A DNA stretch of 64,000 bases from Euonymus europaeus (Eukaryota > Streptophyta > Magnoliopsida > Celastrales > Celastraceae). The stretch is from contig OY756962.1 in NCBI GenBank assembly GCA_963580455.1, positions 16,510,001 to 16,574,000 of the forward strand, written 5' to 3'. Below are positions 1 through 11,700 of the stretch, piece by piece. The position numbers and the translations under genes are program-made. Each line of letters starts with the position of its first letter. Position 1 is the first letter of the stretch. The notes under the pieces were generated by a model that was not told the DNA's origin, ran no database searches, and saw only the letters and a list, made by a program, of their open reading frames with translations.

Positions 1-2245
1 AGATTATTTCGGTGCAAAAAAAATAAACTTTTTACGACAAATGGACAAAACCGTTAAAAGTTCCTCCATAGAGAGAGTTGAGCAACTTCGGACCATCAAA
101 GTTTCTCGGTGTACACTTTTTATTGTTCTTCCTTGTCAAATTCTACGAGTATAAGCTTCCAAGATTATTTCAATACCGAACCACCAACTTTTTATCACAA
201 ATGGACAAAACCGTTAAAAGCTCCTCCATAGAGAGAGCTGAGCAACTTCGGACCAACAAAGTTTCTCAGGATCCACTTTTTATTGTTCTTCTATGTCAAA
301 TTTTACGAGTATAAGCTTCCTAGATTATTTCGATGTTAAAACACCATCTTTCTTTAACAAATGGACAAAATCGTTAAAAGCCCCTTTATAGAGAGAGTTG
401 AGCAACTTCGGACCATCAAAGTTGCTCGGTGTAAACTTTTTATTGTTCTTCTATGTCAAATTTTACGAGTATAAGCTTCCTAGATTATTTCGATGTTAAA
501 ACACCATCTTTCTATGACAAATGGACAAAACCGTTAAATGCTCCTCCATAGAGAGAGTTGAGAAACTTCGGACCATCAAAGTTCCTCGGTGTACACTTTT
601 TATTGTTCTTGTATGTCAAATTTTACAAGTATAATCTTCCAAGATTATTTCGATTCCAAATCACCAACTTTCTATGAGAAATGGAAAAAACCATTAAAAG
701 CTCCTCCATAGAGAGTGTGGAGCAACCTCGAACCATCAAAGTTGTTGGATGTACACTTTTTATTGTTCTTTTATGTTAAATTTTATGAGTATAAGCTTCC
801 TAGATTATTTCGATGCCAAAAAACGAACTTTTTAAGACAAATGGACAAAACTGTTAAAAGCCCCTCCATAGAGAGAGTTGAGCAACATCGGACCATCAAA
901 GTTGCTCGGTGTACACTTTTTATTGTTATTCTATGTCAAATTTTATGAGTATAAGCTTCCAAGATTATTTCGATTCCAAATCACTAATTTTCTATGAGAA
1001 ATGGACAAAACCGTTAAAAGTTCCTCCATAGAGAGAGTTGAGCAACTTCGAACCATCAAAGTTGCTCGATGTACACTTTTTATTGTTCTTCTATGTTAAA
1101 TTTTATGATTATAAGCTTCCTAGATTATTTCGATGCCAAAAAATGAACTTTTTACAACAAATGGACAAAACCGTTCAAAGCTCCTCCATAGAGAGAGTTG
1201 AGAAACTTCGGACCATCAAAGTTGCTCGGTGTATATTTTTTATTGTTCTTGCATGTCAAATTTTAATAGTATAAGCTTCCAAGATTATTTCGATGCCAAA
1301 ACAAGAACTTTTTATCACAAATGGACAAAACCGTTAAGAGCTCCTCCATAGAGAGAGTTGAGCAACTTCGGACCAACAAAGTTTCTCGGGATACACTTTT
1401 TATTGTTCTTCAATGTCAAATTTTACGAGTATAAGCTTCCTAGAATATTTCGATGTTAAAATACCATCTTTCTTTGACAAATGGACAAAACCGTTAAAAG
1501 CTCATCCATAGAGAGAGTTGAGATACTTCGGACCATCAAAGTTGCTCGGTGTAGACTTTTTATTGTTCTTCTTGTCAAATTTTACGAGTATAAGCTTCCT
1601 AGATTATTTCGATGTTAAAACACCATCTTTCTTTGACAAATGGACAAAACCGTTAAAAGTCCCTCCATAGAGAGAGTTGAGCAACTTCGGACCATCAAAG
1701 TTGCTTGGTGTACACTTTTTATTGTTCTTCTATGTCAAATTTTACGAGTATAAGCTTCCTAGATTATTTCGATGCTAAAACACCATTTTTCTATGACAAA
1801 TGGACAAAACCGTTAAAAGCTCCTCCATAGAGAGAGTTGAGCAACTTCGGACCATCAAAGTTGCTCGGTGTACACTTTTTATTGTTCTTCTATGTCAAAT
1901 TTTACGAGTATAATCTTCCAAGATTATTTTGATTCCAAATCACCAACTTTCTATGTGAAATGGACAAAACCGTTAAAAGCTCCTCCATAGAGAGAGTTGA
2001 GCAACTTCGAACCATCAAAGTTGCTCGATGTACACTTTTTATTGTTCTTCTATTTTAAATTTTATGAGTATAAGCTTCCTAGATTATTTCGATGCCAAAA
2101 AATGAACTTTTTACAACAAATGGACAAAACCGATAAAAGCAACTCCATAGAGAGAGTTGAGCAACTTCGGACCATCAAAGTTGCTCGGTGTACACTTTTT
2201 ATTGTTCTTCCATGTCAAATTTTAATAGTATAAGCTTCCAAGATT
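1..2245. repeat. 20-monomer block, left copy (offset about 3,199)
   Basis: This stretch aligns with 3,200-5,440 at an offset of 3,199, which becomes 3,198 after a one-base deletion near 5,227. Shared oddities include the A-run in GGTGCAAAAAAAATAAAC at the start, the CTTCTTGTC one-base deletion (about 1,571 and 4,770), and the CGATAAAAGCAACTCC variant (about 2,130 and 5,330). Substitutions are scattered through it, so it is older than the 8,316-bp duplication that later copied it. Confidence 0.85.
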
Positions 2246-3199
2246 ATTTCGATGCCAAAACAAGAACTTTTTATCACAAATGGACAAAACCGTTAAAAGC
2301 TCCTCCATAGAGAGAGTTGAGCAACTTCCGACCAACAAAGTTTCTCGGGATACTCTTTTTATTGTTCCTCCATGTCAAATTTTACGAGCATAAGCTTCCA
2401 AGATTATTTCGATGCCAAAACACTAACTTTTTATCACAAATGGACAAAACCGTTAAAAGCTCCTCCATAGAGAGAGTTGAGCAACTTCGGACCAACAAAG
2501 TTTCTCGGGATACTCTTTTTATTGTTCCTCCATGTCAAATTTTACGAGCATAAGCTTCCAAGATTATTTCGATGCCAAAACACCAATTTTTATCACAAAT
2601 GGACAAAACCGTTAAAAGGTCCTGCATAGAGAGAGTTGAGCAACTTCGGACCGACAAAGTTTCTCGGGATACACTTTTTATTGTTCTTCTATGTCAAATT
2701 TTACGAGTATAAGCTTCCTGGATTATTTCGATTTTAAAACACCATATTTCTTTGACAAATGAACAAAACCGTTAAAAGCCCCTCCATAGAGAGAGTTGAG
2801 CAACTTCGGACCATCAAAGTTGCTCGGTGTACACTTTTTATTGTTCTTCTATGTCAAATTTTACGAGTATAAGCTTCCTAGATTATTTCGAAGCCAAAAA
2901 ACAAACTTTTTACTACAAATGGACAAAACCGTTAAAATCTCCTCCATAGAGGGAGGTGAGCAACTTCGGACCATCAAAGTTGCTCGGTCTACACTTTTTA
3001 TTGTTCTTCTATGTCGAATTTTACGAGTATAATCTTCCAAGATTATTTCGATTCCAAATCACTAACTTTCTATGAGAAATGGACAAAACCGTTAAATGCA
3101 CCTCCATAGAGATTGCGGAGCAACTTCGAACCATCAAAGTTGTTCGATGTACACTTTTTATTGTTCTTGTATGTTAAATTTTATGAGTATAAGCTTCCT

Positions 3200-5440
3200 A
3201 GATTATTTCGGTGCAAAAAAAATAAACTTTTTACGACAAATGGACAAAACCGTTAAAAGTTCCTCCATAGAGAGAGTTGAGCAACTTCGGACCATCAAAG
3301 TTGCTCGGTGTACACTTTTTATTGTTCTTCCTTGTCAAATTTTATGAGTATAAGCTTCCAAGATTATTTCGATACCGAAACACCAACTTTTTATCACAAA
3401 TGGACAAAACCGTTAAAAGCTCCTACATAGAGAGAGCTGAGCAACTTCGGACCAACAAAGTTTCTCAGGATACACTTTTTATTGTTCTTCTATGTCAAAT
3501 TTTACGAGTATAAGCTTCCCAGATTATTTCGATGTTAAAACACCATCTTTCTTTGACAAATGGACAAAACCGTTAAAAGCCCCTCTATAGAGAGAGTTGA
3601 GCAACTTCGGACCATCAAAGTTGCTCGGTGTACACTTTTTATTGTTCTTCTATGTCAAATTTTACGAGTATAAGCTTCCTAGATTATTTCGATGTTAAAA
3701 CACCATCTTTCTATGACAAATGGACAAAACCGTTAAATGCTCCTCCATAGAGAGAGTTGAGAAAATTCGGACTATCAAAGTTCCTCGGTGTACACTTTTT
3801 ATTGTTCTTGTATGTCAAATTTTACAAGTATAATCTTCCAAGATTATTTCGATTCCAAATCACCAACTTTCTATGAGAAATGGAAAAAACCATTAAAAGC
3901 TCCTCCATAGAGAGTGTGGAGCAACCTCGAACCATCAAAGTTGTTCGATGTACACTTTTTATTGTTCTTTTATGTTAAATTTTATGAGTATAAGCTTCCT
4001 AGATTATTTTGATGCCAGAAAACGAACTTTTTACGACAAATGGACAAAACCGTTAAAAGCCCCTCCATAGAGAGAGTTGAGCAACATCGGACCATCAAAG
4101 TTGCTCGGTGTACACTTTTTATAGTTATTCTATGTCAAATTTTATGAGTATAAGCTTCCAAGATTATTTCGAATCCAAATCACTAATTTTCTATGAGAAA
4201 TGGACAAAACCGTTAAAAGTTCCTCCATAGAGAGAGTTGAGCAACTTCGAACCATCAAAGTTGCTCGATGTACACTTTTTATTTTTCTTCTATTTAAAAT
4301 TTTATGATTATAAGCTTCCTAGATTATTTCGATGCCAAAAAATGAACTTTTTACAACAAATGGACAAAACGGTTAAAAGCTCCTCCATAGAGAGAGTTGA
4401 GAAACTTCGGACCATCAAAGTTGCTCGGTGTATAGTTTTTATTGTTCTTGCATGTAAAATTTTAATAGTATAAGCTTCCAAGATTATTTCGATGCGAAAA
4501 CAAGAACTTTTTATCACAAATGGACAAAACCGTTAAAAGGTTCTCCATAGAGAGAGTTGAGCAACTTCGGACCAACAAAGTTTCTCGGGATACACTTTTT
4601 ATTGTTCTTCTATGTCAAATTTTACGAGTATAAGCTTCCTAGAATATTTCGATGTTAAAATACCATCTTTCTTTGACAAATGGACAAAACCGTTAAAAGC
4701 TCATCCATAGAGAGAGTTGAGATACTTCGGACCATCAAAGTTGCTCGGTGTACACTTTTTATTGTTCTTCTTGTCAAATTTTACGAGTATAATCTTCCTA
4801 GATTATTTCGATGTTAAAACAGCATCTTTCTTTGACAAATGGACAAAACCGTTAAAAGTCCCTCCATAGAGAGAGTTGAGCAACTTCGGACCATCAAAGT
4901 TGCTGGGTGTACACTTTTTATTGTTCTTCTATGTCAAATTTTACGAGTATAAGCTTCCTAGATTATTTTGATGCTAAAACACCATTTTTCTATGACAAAT
5001 GGACAAAACCGTTAAAAGCTCCTCCATAGAGAGAGTTGAGCAACTTCGGACCATCAAAGTTGCTCAGTGTACACTTTTTATTGTTCTTCTATGTCAAATT
5101 TTACGAGTATAATCTTCCAAGATTATTTCGATTCCAAATCACCAACTTTCTATGAGAAATGGAGAAAATCGTTAAAAGCTCCTCCATAGAGAGAGTTGAG
5201 CAACTTCGAACCATCAAAGTTCTCGATGTACACTTTTTATTGTTCTTCTATTTTAAATTTTATGAGTATAAGCTTCCTGGATTATTTCGATGCCAAAAAA
5301 TGAACTTTTTACAACAAATGGACAAAACCGATAAAAGCAACTCCATAGAGAGAGTTGAGCAACTTCGAACCATCAAAGTTGCTCGATGTACACTTTTTAT
5401 CGTTATTCTATGTCAAATTTTAATAGTATAAGCTTCCAAG
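3200..5440. repeat. 20-monomer block, right copy (offset about 3,199)
   Basis: This is the partner of 1-2,245, with differences scattered along it. It lies inside the 52-monomer block and so appears again at about 11,516-13,756. Similarity to the left copy fades near 5,440, where the next variable domain is of the GCCAAATCACC type instead of GCCAAAACAAG. Confidence 0.85.
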
Positions 5441-6249
5441 ATTATTTCGATGCCAAATCACCAACTTTCTATGAGAAATGGACAAATCCGTAAGAAGCTC
5501 CTCCATAGAGAGAGTTGAGCAAGTTCGAACCATCAAAGTTGCTCGATGTAAACTTTTTATTCTTCTTCTATGTTAAATTTATGAGTATAAGCTTCCTAGA
5601 TTATTTCGATTCCAAAAAACAAACTTTTTACGACAAATGGAGAAAGCCGTTAAAAGCTCCACCATAGAGAGATTTGAGATACTTCGGACCATGAAAGTTG
5701 CTCGGTGTACACTTTTTATTGTTCTTCTATTACAAATTTTACGAGTAAAAGCTTCCTAGATTATTTCGATGCTAAAACACCATCTTTCTATGACAAATGG
5801 ACAAAACCGTTAAAAGCCCCTCCATAGAAAGAGTTGAGCAACTTCGGACCATAAAAGTTGCTCGGTGTAGACTTTTTATTGTTATTCTATGTCAAATTTT
5901 ATGAGTATAAGCTTCCAAGATTATTTCAATGCTAAAACACCATCTTTCTATGACAAATGGACAAAACCGTTAAAAGCTCCTCCATAGAGAGAGTTGAGCA
6001 ACTTCGGACCATCAAAGTTGCTCGGTGTACACTTTTTATTGTTCTTCTATGTCAAAATTTTACGAGTATAATCTTCCAAGATTATTTCGATTCCAAATCA
6101 CTAACTTTCTATGAGAAATAGACAAAACCGTTAAAAGCTCCTCCATAGAGAGTGTGGAGCAACTTCGGACCATCAAAGTTGCTCGGTGTACACTTTTTTT
6201 TCTTCTTCTATGTTAAATTTTATGAGTATAAGCTTCCAAGATTATTTCG

Positions 6250-6975
6250 ATGCCCAAACACCAATTTTTTATCACAAATAGACAAAACCGTTAAAAGCAT
6301 TTCCATAGAGAGAGTTGAACAACTTCGGACCAACAAACTTTCTCGGGGTACACTTTTTATTGTTCTTCCATGTCAAATTTTACGAGTATAGGCTTCCAAG
6401 ATTATTTCGATTCAAAATCAACAACTTTTTATCACAAATGGACAAAACCGTTAAAAGCTCCTCCATAGAGAGAGTTGAGCAACTTCGGACCAACAAAGTT
6501 TCTTGGGATGCACTTTTTATTGTTCTTCTATGTCAAATTTTACAAGTATAAGCTTCCTAGATTATTTCGATGTTAAAACACCATCTTTCTTTGACAAACG
6601 GACAAAACCGTTAAAAGCCCCTCCATAGAGAGAGTTGAGCAACTTCGGACCATCAAAGTTGCTCGGTGTACACTTTTTATTGTTCGTCTATTTCCAATTT
6701 TACGAGTATAAGGTTCCTAGGTTATTTCGATGCTAAAACACCATTTTTCTATGACAAATGGACAAAACCGTTAAAAGCTCCTCCATAGAGAGAGTTGAGC
6801 AACTTTGAACCATCAAAGTTGCTCGGTGTACAATTTTTATTGTTCTTCTATGTCAAATTTTACGAGTATAAGCTTCCTAGATTATTTCGATGCTAAAACA
6901 CCATATTTCTATGACAAATGGACAAAACCGTTAAAAGCTCCTCCATAGAGAGAGTTGAGCAACTTCGGACCATAA
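6250..6975. repeat. Partial 11-monomer duplication, left copy (offset 1,759)
   Basis: This matches 8,009-8,734. Both copies carry CAAACGGACAAAACC in place of the usual CAAATGG, the TTCGTCTATTTCCAATTTT variant and GTATAAGGTTCCTAGG. The end is marked by CATAAAAG here against CATCAAAG in the partner. Only about 4.5 monomers remain recognisable, so the rest of the 11-monomer period has diverged or been replaced. Confidence 0.75.
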
Positions 6976-7032
6976 AAGTTGCTCGGTGTAGACTTTTATT
7001 GTTTTTTTATGTCAAATTTTATGAGTATAAGC

Positions 7033-7312
7033 TTCCAAGATTATTTCGATTCCAAATCACCAACTTTCTATGAGAAATAGACAAAACCGTTAAAAGCTCC
7101 TCCACAGAGAGAGTTGAGCAACTTCGAACCATTAAAGTTGCTCGATGTAAACATTTTATTGTTCTTCTATGTTAAATTTTATGAGTATAAGCTTTCTAGA
7201 TTATTTCGATTCTAAAAAAAGAACTTTTTATGACAAATGGACAAAACCGTTAAAAGCTGCTCCATAGAGAGAGTTGAGATACTTCGGACCATCAAAGTTG
7301 CTCGGTGCACAC
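7033..7312. repeat. Short 4-monomer duplication (offset about 640)
   Basis: This stretch matches 7,672-7,952. Both copies carry the CTCCACAGAGAG variant, GTAAACATTTTATTG and AAAAGCTGCTCC, which are rare elsewhere. It is one of the smallest displaced blocks within the first 52-monomer unit and is repeated in the second. Confidence 0.7.
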
Positions 7313-8008
7313 TTTTTATTGTTCTTCTATGTCAAATTTTACGAGTATAAGCTTCCAAGATTATTTCGATGCCAAAACACCAACTTTTTTTCACAAATGG
7401 ACAAAACCGTTAAAAGCATTTCCATTGAGAGAGTTGAGCAACTTCGGACGAACAAAGTTTCTCGGGGTACACTTTTTATTGTTCTTCCATGTCAAATTTT
7501 ACGAGTATAAGCTTTCAAGATTATTTCGATGCCAAAACAACAACTTTTTATCACAAATGGACAAAACCGTTAAAAGCTCCTCGATAGAGAGAGTTGAGCA
7601 ACTTCGGACCATAAAAGTTGCTCGGTGTAGACTTTTTATTGTTATTCTATGTCAAATTTTATGAGTATAAGCTTCCAAGATTATTTCGATTCCAAATCAC
7701 CAACTTTCTATGAGAAATGGACAAAACCGTTAAAAGCTCCTCCACAGAGAGAGTTGAGGAACTTCGAACCATTAAAGTTGCTCGATGTAAACATTTTATT
7801 GTTCTTCTATGTTAAATTTTATGAGTATAAGCTTCCTAGATTATTTCGATTCTAAAAAACGAACTTTTTATGACAAATGGACAAAACCGTTAAAAGCTGC
7901 TCCATAGAGAGAGTTGAGATACTTCGGACCATCAAAGTTGCTCGGTGCACACTTTTTATTGTTCTTCTATGTCAAATTTTACGAGTATAAGCTTCCAAGA
8001 TTATTTCG

Positions 8009-8734
8009 ATTCCCAAACACCAACTTTTTATCACAAATAGACAAAACCGTTAAAAGCATTTCCATAGAGAGAGTTGAACAACTTCGGACCAACAAACTTT
8101 CTCGGGGTACACTTTTTATTGTTCTTCCATGTCAAATTTTACGAGTATAAGCTTTCAAGATTATTTAGATGCCAAAACAACAACTTTTTATTACAAATGG
8201 ACAAAACCGTTAAAAGCTCCTCCATAGAGAGAGTTGAGCAACTTCGGACCAACAAAGTTTCTTGGGATGCACTTTTTATTGTTCTTCTATGACAAATTTT
8301 ACAAGTATAAGCTTCCTAAATTATTTCGATGTTAAAACACCATCTTTCTTTGACAAACGGACAAAACCGTTAAAAGCCCCTCCATAGAGAGAGTTGAGCA
8401 ACTTCGGACCATCAAAGTTGCTCGGTGTACACTTTTTATTGTTCGTCTATTTCCAATTTTACGAGTATAAGGTTCCTAGGTTATTTCGATGCTAAAACAC
8501 CATTTTTCTATGACAAATGGACAAAACCGTTAAAAGCTCCTCCATAGAGAGAGTTGAGCAACTTGGAACCATCAAAGTTGCTCGGTGTACAATTTTTATT
8601 GTTCTTCTATGTCAAATTTTACGAGTATAAGCTTCCTAGATTATTTCGATGCTAAAACACCATATTTCTATGACAAATGGACAAAACCGTTAAAAGCTCC
8701 TCCATAGAGAGAGTTGAGCAACTTCGGACCATCA
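8009..8734. repeat. Partial 11-monomer duplication, right copy (offset 1,759)
   Basis: This is the partner of 6,250-6,975, with a handful of substitutions (for example CTTGGAACC at about 8,573 against CTTTGAACC at about 6,813). It sits at the junction between the two 52-monomer blocks and is also found near the end of the second block at about 16,325-17,048. Confidence 0.75.
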
Positions 8735-8750
8735 AAGTTGCTCGGTGTAG

Positions 8751-11700
8751 ACTTTTTATTGTTCTTCTATGTCAAATTTTACGAGTATAAGCTTCCTAGA
8801 TTATTTCGATGTTAAAACACCATCTTTCTATGACAAATGGACAAAACCGTTAAATGCTCCTCCATAGAGAGAGTTGAGAAACTTCGGACCATCAAAGTTC
8901 CTCGGTGTACACTTTTTATTGTTCTTGTATGTCAAATTTTACAAGTATAATCTTCCAAGATTATTTCGATTCCAAATCACCAACTTTCTATGAGAAATGG
9001 AAAAAACCATTAAAAGCTCCTCCATAGAGAGTGTGGAGCAACCTCGAACCATCAAAGTTGTTGGATGTACACTTTTTATTGTTCTTTTATGTTAAATTTT
9101 ATGAGTATAAGCTTCCTAGATTATTTCGATGCCAAAAAACGAACTTTTTAAGACAAATGGACAAAACTGTTAAAAGCCCCTCCATAGAGAGAGTTGAGCA
9201 ACATCGGACCATCAAAGTTGCTCGGTGTACACTTTTTATTGTTATTCTATGTCAAATTTTATGAGTATAAGCTTCCAAGATTATTTCGATTCCAAATCAC
9301 TAATTTTCTATGAGAAATGGACAAAACCGTTAAAAGTTCCTCCATAGAGAGAGTTGAGCAACTTCGAACCATCAAAGTTGCTCGATGTACACTTTTTATT
9401 GTTCTTCTATGTTAAATTTTATGATTATAAGCTTCCTAGATTATTTCGATGCCAAAAAATGAACTTTTTACAACAAATGGACAAAACCGTTCAAAGCTCC
9501 TCCATAGAGAGAGTTGAGAAACTTCGGACCATCAAAGTTGCTCGGTGTATATTTTTTATTGTTCTTGCATGTCAAATTTTAATAGTATAAGCTTCCAAGA
9601 TTATTTCGATGCCAAAACAAGAACTTTTTATCACAAATGGACAAAACCGTTAAGAGCTCCTCCATAGAGAGAGTTGAGCAACTTCGGACCAACAAAGTTT
9701 CTCGGGATACACTTTTTATTGTTCTTCAATGTCAAATTTTACGAGTATAAGCTTCCTAGAATATTTCGATGTTAAAATACCATCTTTCTTTGACAAATGG
9801 ACAAAACCGTTAAAAGCTCATCCATAGAGAGAGTTGAGATACTTCGGACCATCAAAGTTGCTCGGTGTAGACTTTTTATTGTTCTTCTTGTCAAATTTTA
9901 CGAGTATAAGCTTCCTAGATTATTTCGATGTTAAAACACCATCTTTCTTTGACAAATGGACAAAACCGTTAAAAGTCCCTCCATAGAGAGAGTTGAGCAA
10001 CTTCGGACCATCAAAGTTGCTTGGTGTACACTTTTTATTGTTCTTCTATGTCAAATTTTACGAGTATAAGCTTCCTAGATTATTTCGATGCTAAAACACC
10101 ATTTTTCTATGACAAATGGACAAAACCGTTAAAAGCTCCTCCATAGAGAGAGTTGAGCAACTTCGGACCATCAAAGTTGCTCGGTGTACACTTTTTATTG
10201 TTCTTCTATGTCAAATTTTACGAGTATAATCTTCCAAGATTATTTTGATTCCAAATCACCAACTTTCTATGTGAAATGGACAAAACCGTTAAAAGCTCCT
10301 CCATAGAGAGAGTTGAGCAACTTCGAACCATCAAAGTTGCTCGATGTACACTTTTTATTGTTCTTCTATTTTAAATTTTATGAGTATAAGCTTCCTAGAT
10401 TATTTCGATGCCAAAAAATGAACTTTTTACAACAAATGGACAAAACCGATAAAAGCAACTCCATAGAGAGAGTTGAGCAACTTCGGACCATCAAAGTTGC
10501 TCGGTGTACACTTTTTATTGTTCTTCCATGTCAAATTTTAATAGTATAAGCTTCCAAGATTATTTCGATGCCAAAACAAGAACTTTTTATCACAAATGGA
10601 CAAAACCGTTAAAAGCTCCTCCATAGAGAGAGTTGAGCAACTTCCGACCAACAAAGTTTCTCGGGATACTCTTTTTATTGTTCCTCCATGTCAAATTTTA
10701 CGAGCATAAGCTTCCAAGATTATTTCGATGCCAAAACACTAACTTTTTATCACAAATGGACAAAACCGTTAAAAGCTCCTCCATAGAGAGAGTTGAGCAA
10801 CTTCGGACCAACAAAGTTTCTCGGGATACTCTTTTTATTGTTCCTCCATGTCAAATTTTACGAGCATAAGCTTCCAAGATTATTTCGATGCCAAAACACC
10901 AATTTTTATCACAAATGGACAAAACCGTTAAAAGGTCCTGCATAGAGAGAGTTGAGCAACTTCGGACCGACAAAGTTTCTCGGGATACACTTTTTATTGT
11001 TCTTCTATGTCAAATTTTACGAGTATAAGCTTCCTGGATTATTTCGATTTTAAAACACCATATTTCTTTGACAAATGAACAAAACCGTTAAAAGCCCCTC
11101 CATAGAGAGAGTTGAGCAACTTCGGACCATCAAAGTTGCTCGGTGTACACTTTTTATTGTTCTTCTATGTCAAATTTTACGAGTATAAGCTTCCTAGATT
11201 ATTTCGAAGCCAAAAAACAAACTTTTTACTACAAATGGACAAAACCGTTAAAATCTCCTCCATAGAGGGAGGTGAGCAACTTCGGACCATCAAAGTTGCT
11301 CGGTCTACACTTTTTATTGTTCTTCTATGTCGAATTTTACGAGTATAATCTTCCAAGATTATTTCGATTCCAAATCACTAACTTTCTATGAGAAATGGAC
11401 AAAACCGTTAAATGCACCTCCATAGAGATTGCGGAGCAACTTCGAACCATCAAAGTTGTTCGATGTACACTTTTTATTGTTCTTGTATGTTAAATTTTAT
11501 GAGTATAAGCTTCCTAGATTATTTCGGTGCAAAAAAAATAAACTTTTTACGACAAATGGACAAAACCGTTAAAAGTTCCTCCATAGAGAGAGTTGAGCAA
11601 CTTCGGACCATCAAAGTTGCTCGGTGTACACTTTTTATTGTTCTTCCTTGTCAAATTTTATGAGTATAAGCTTCCAAGATTATTTCGATACCGAAACACC

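Larger units (their letters stand above)
435..8750. repeat. 52-monomer block, first copy (8,316-bp unit)
   Basis: Bases from about 435 to 8,732 recur 8,316 bases further on with almost no differences. The one substitution I found is A at 7,220 against C at 15,536. Idiosyncratic features are shared, including a run of eight A near 3,212, one-base deletions near 1,571, 2,587, 5,227, 5,580 and 6,991, and a one-base insertion near 6,055. These indels account for the unit being 4 bases short of 52 x 160. The left limit is set by the mismatch at 434 (A against G at 8,750); before about 390 the copies are clearly different. Monomers inside one block differ from each other much more than the two blocks do. 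Confidence 0.95.

Noticed and set aside
78..314. Recurring open reading frames of about 78 codons, such as this one, and longer ones of 111-121 codons elsewhere
   Set aside because: They repeat with the satellite. The 160-bp period shifts the frame by one base each monomer, so a frame that passes the HindIII flank as TAT AAG in one monomer meets GTA TAA in the next, which fixes the length near 237 bases. Most begin with TTG or GTG, there is no independent codon signal, and similar frames overlap in other phases.
4308..4517. Minus-strand reading frames of 60-74 codons (also near 28,447, 30,529, 31,701 and 42,200)
   Set aside because: These are the complement of the same repeat, present only where a few substitutions remove stops. 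They have no promoter or context and no relation to a known protein that I can see.
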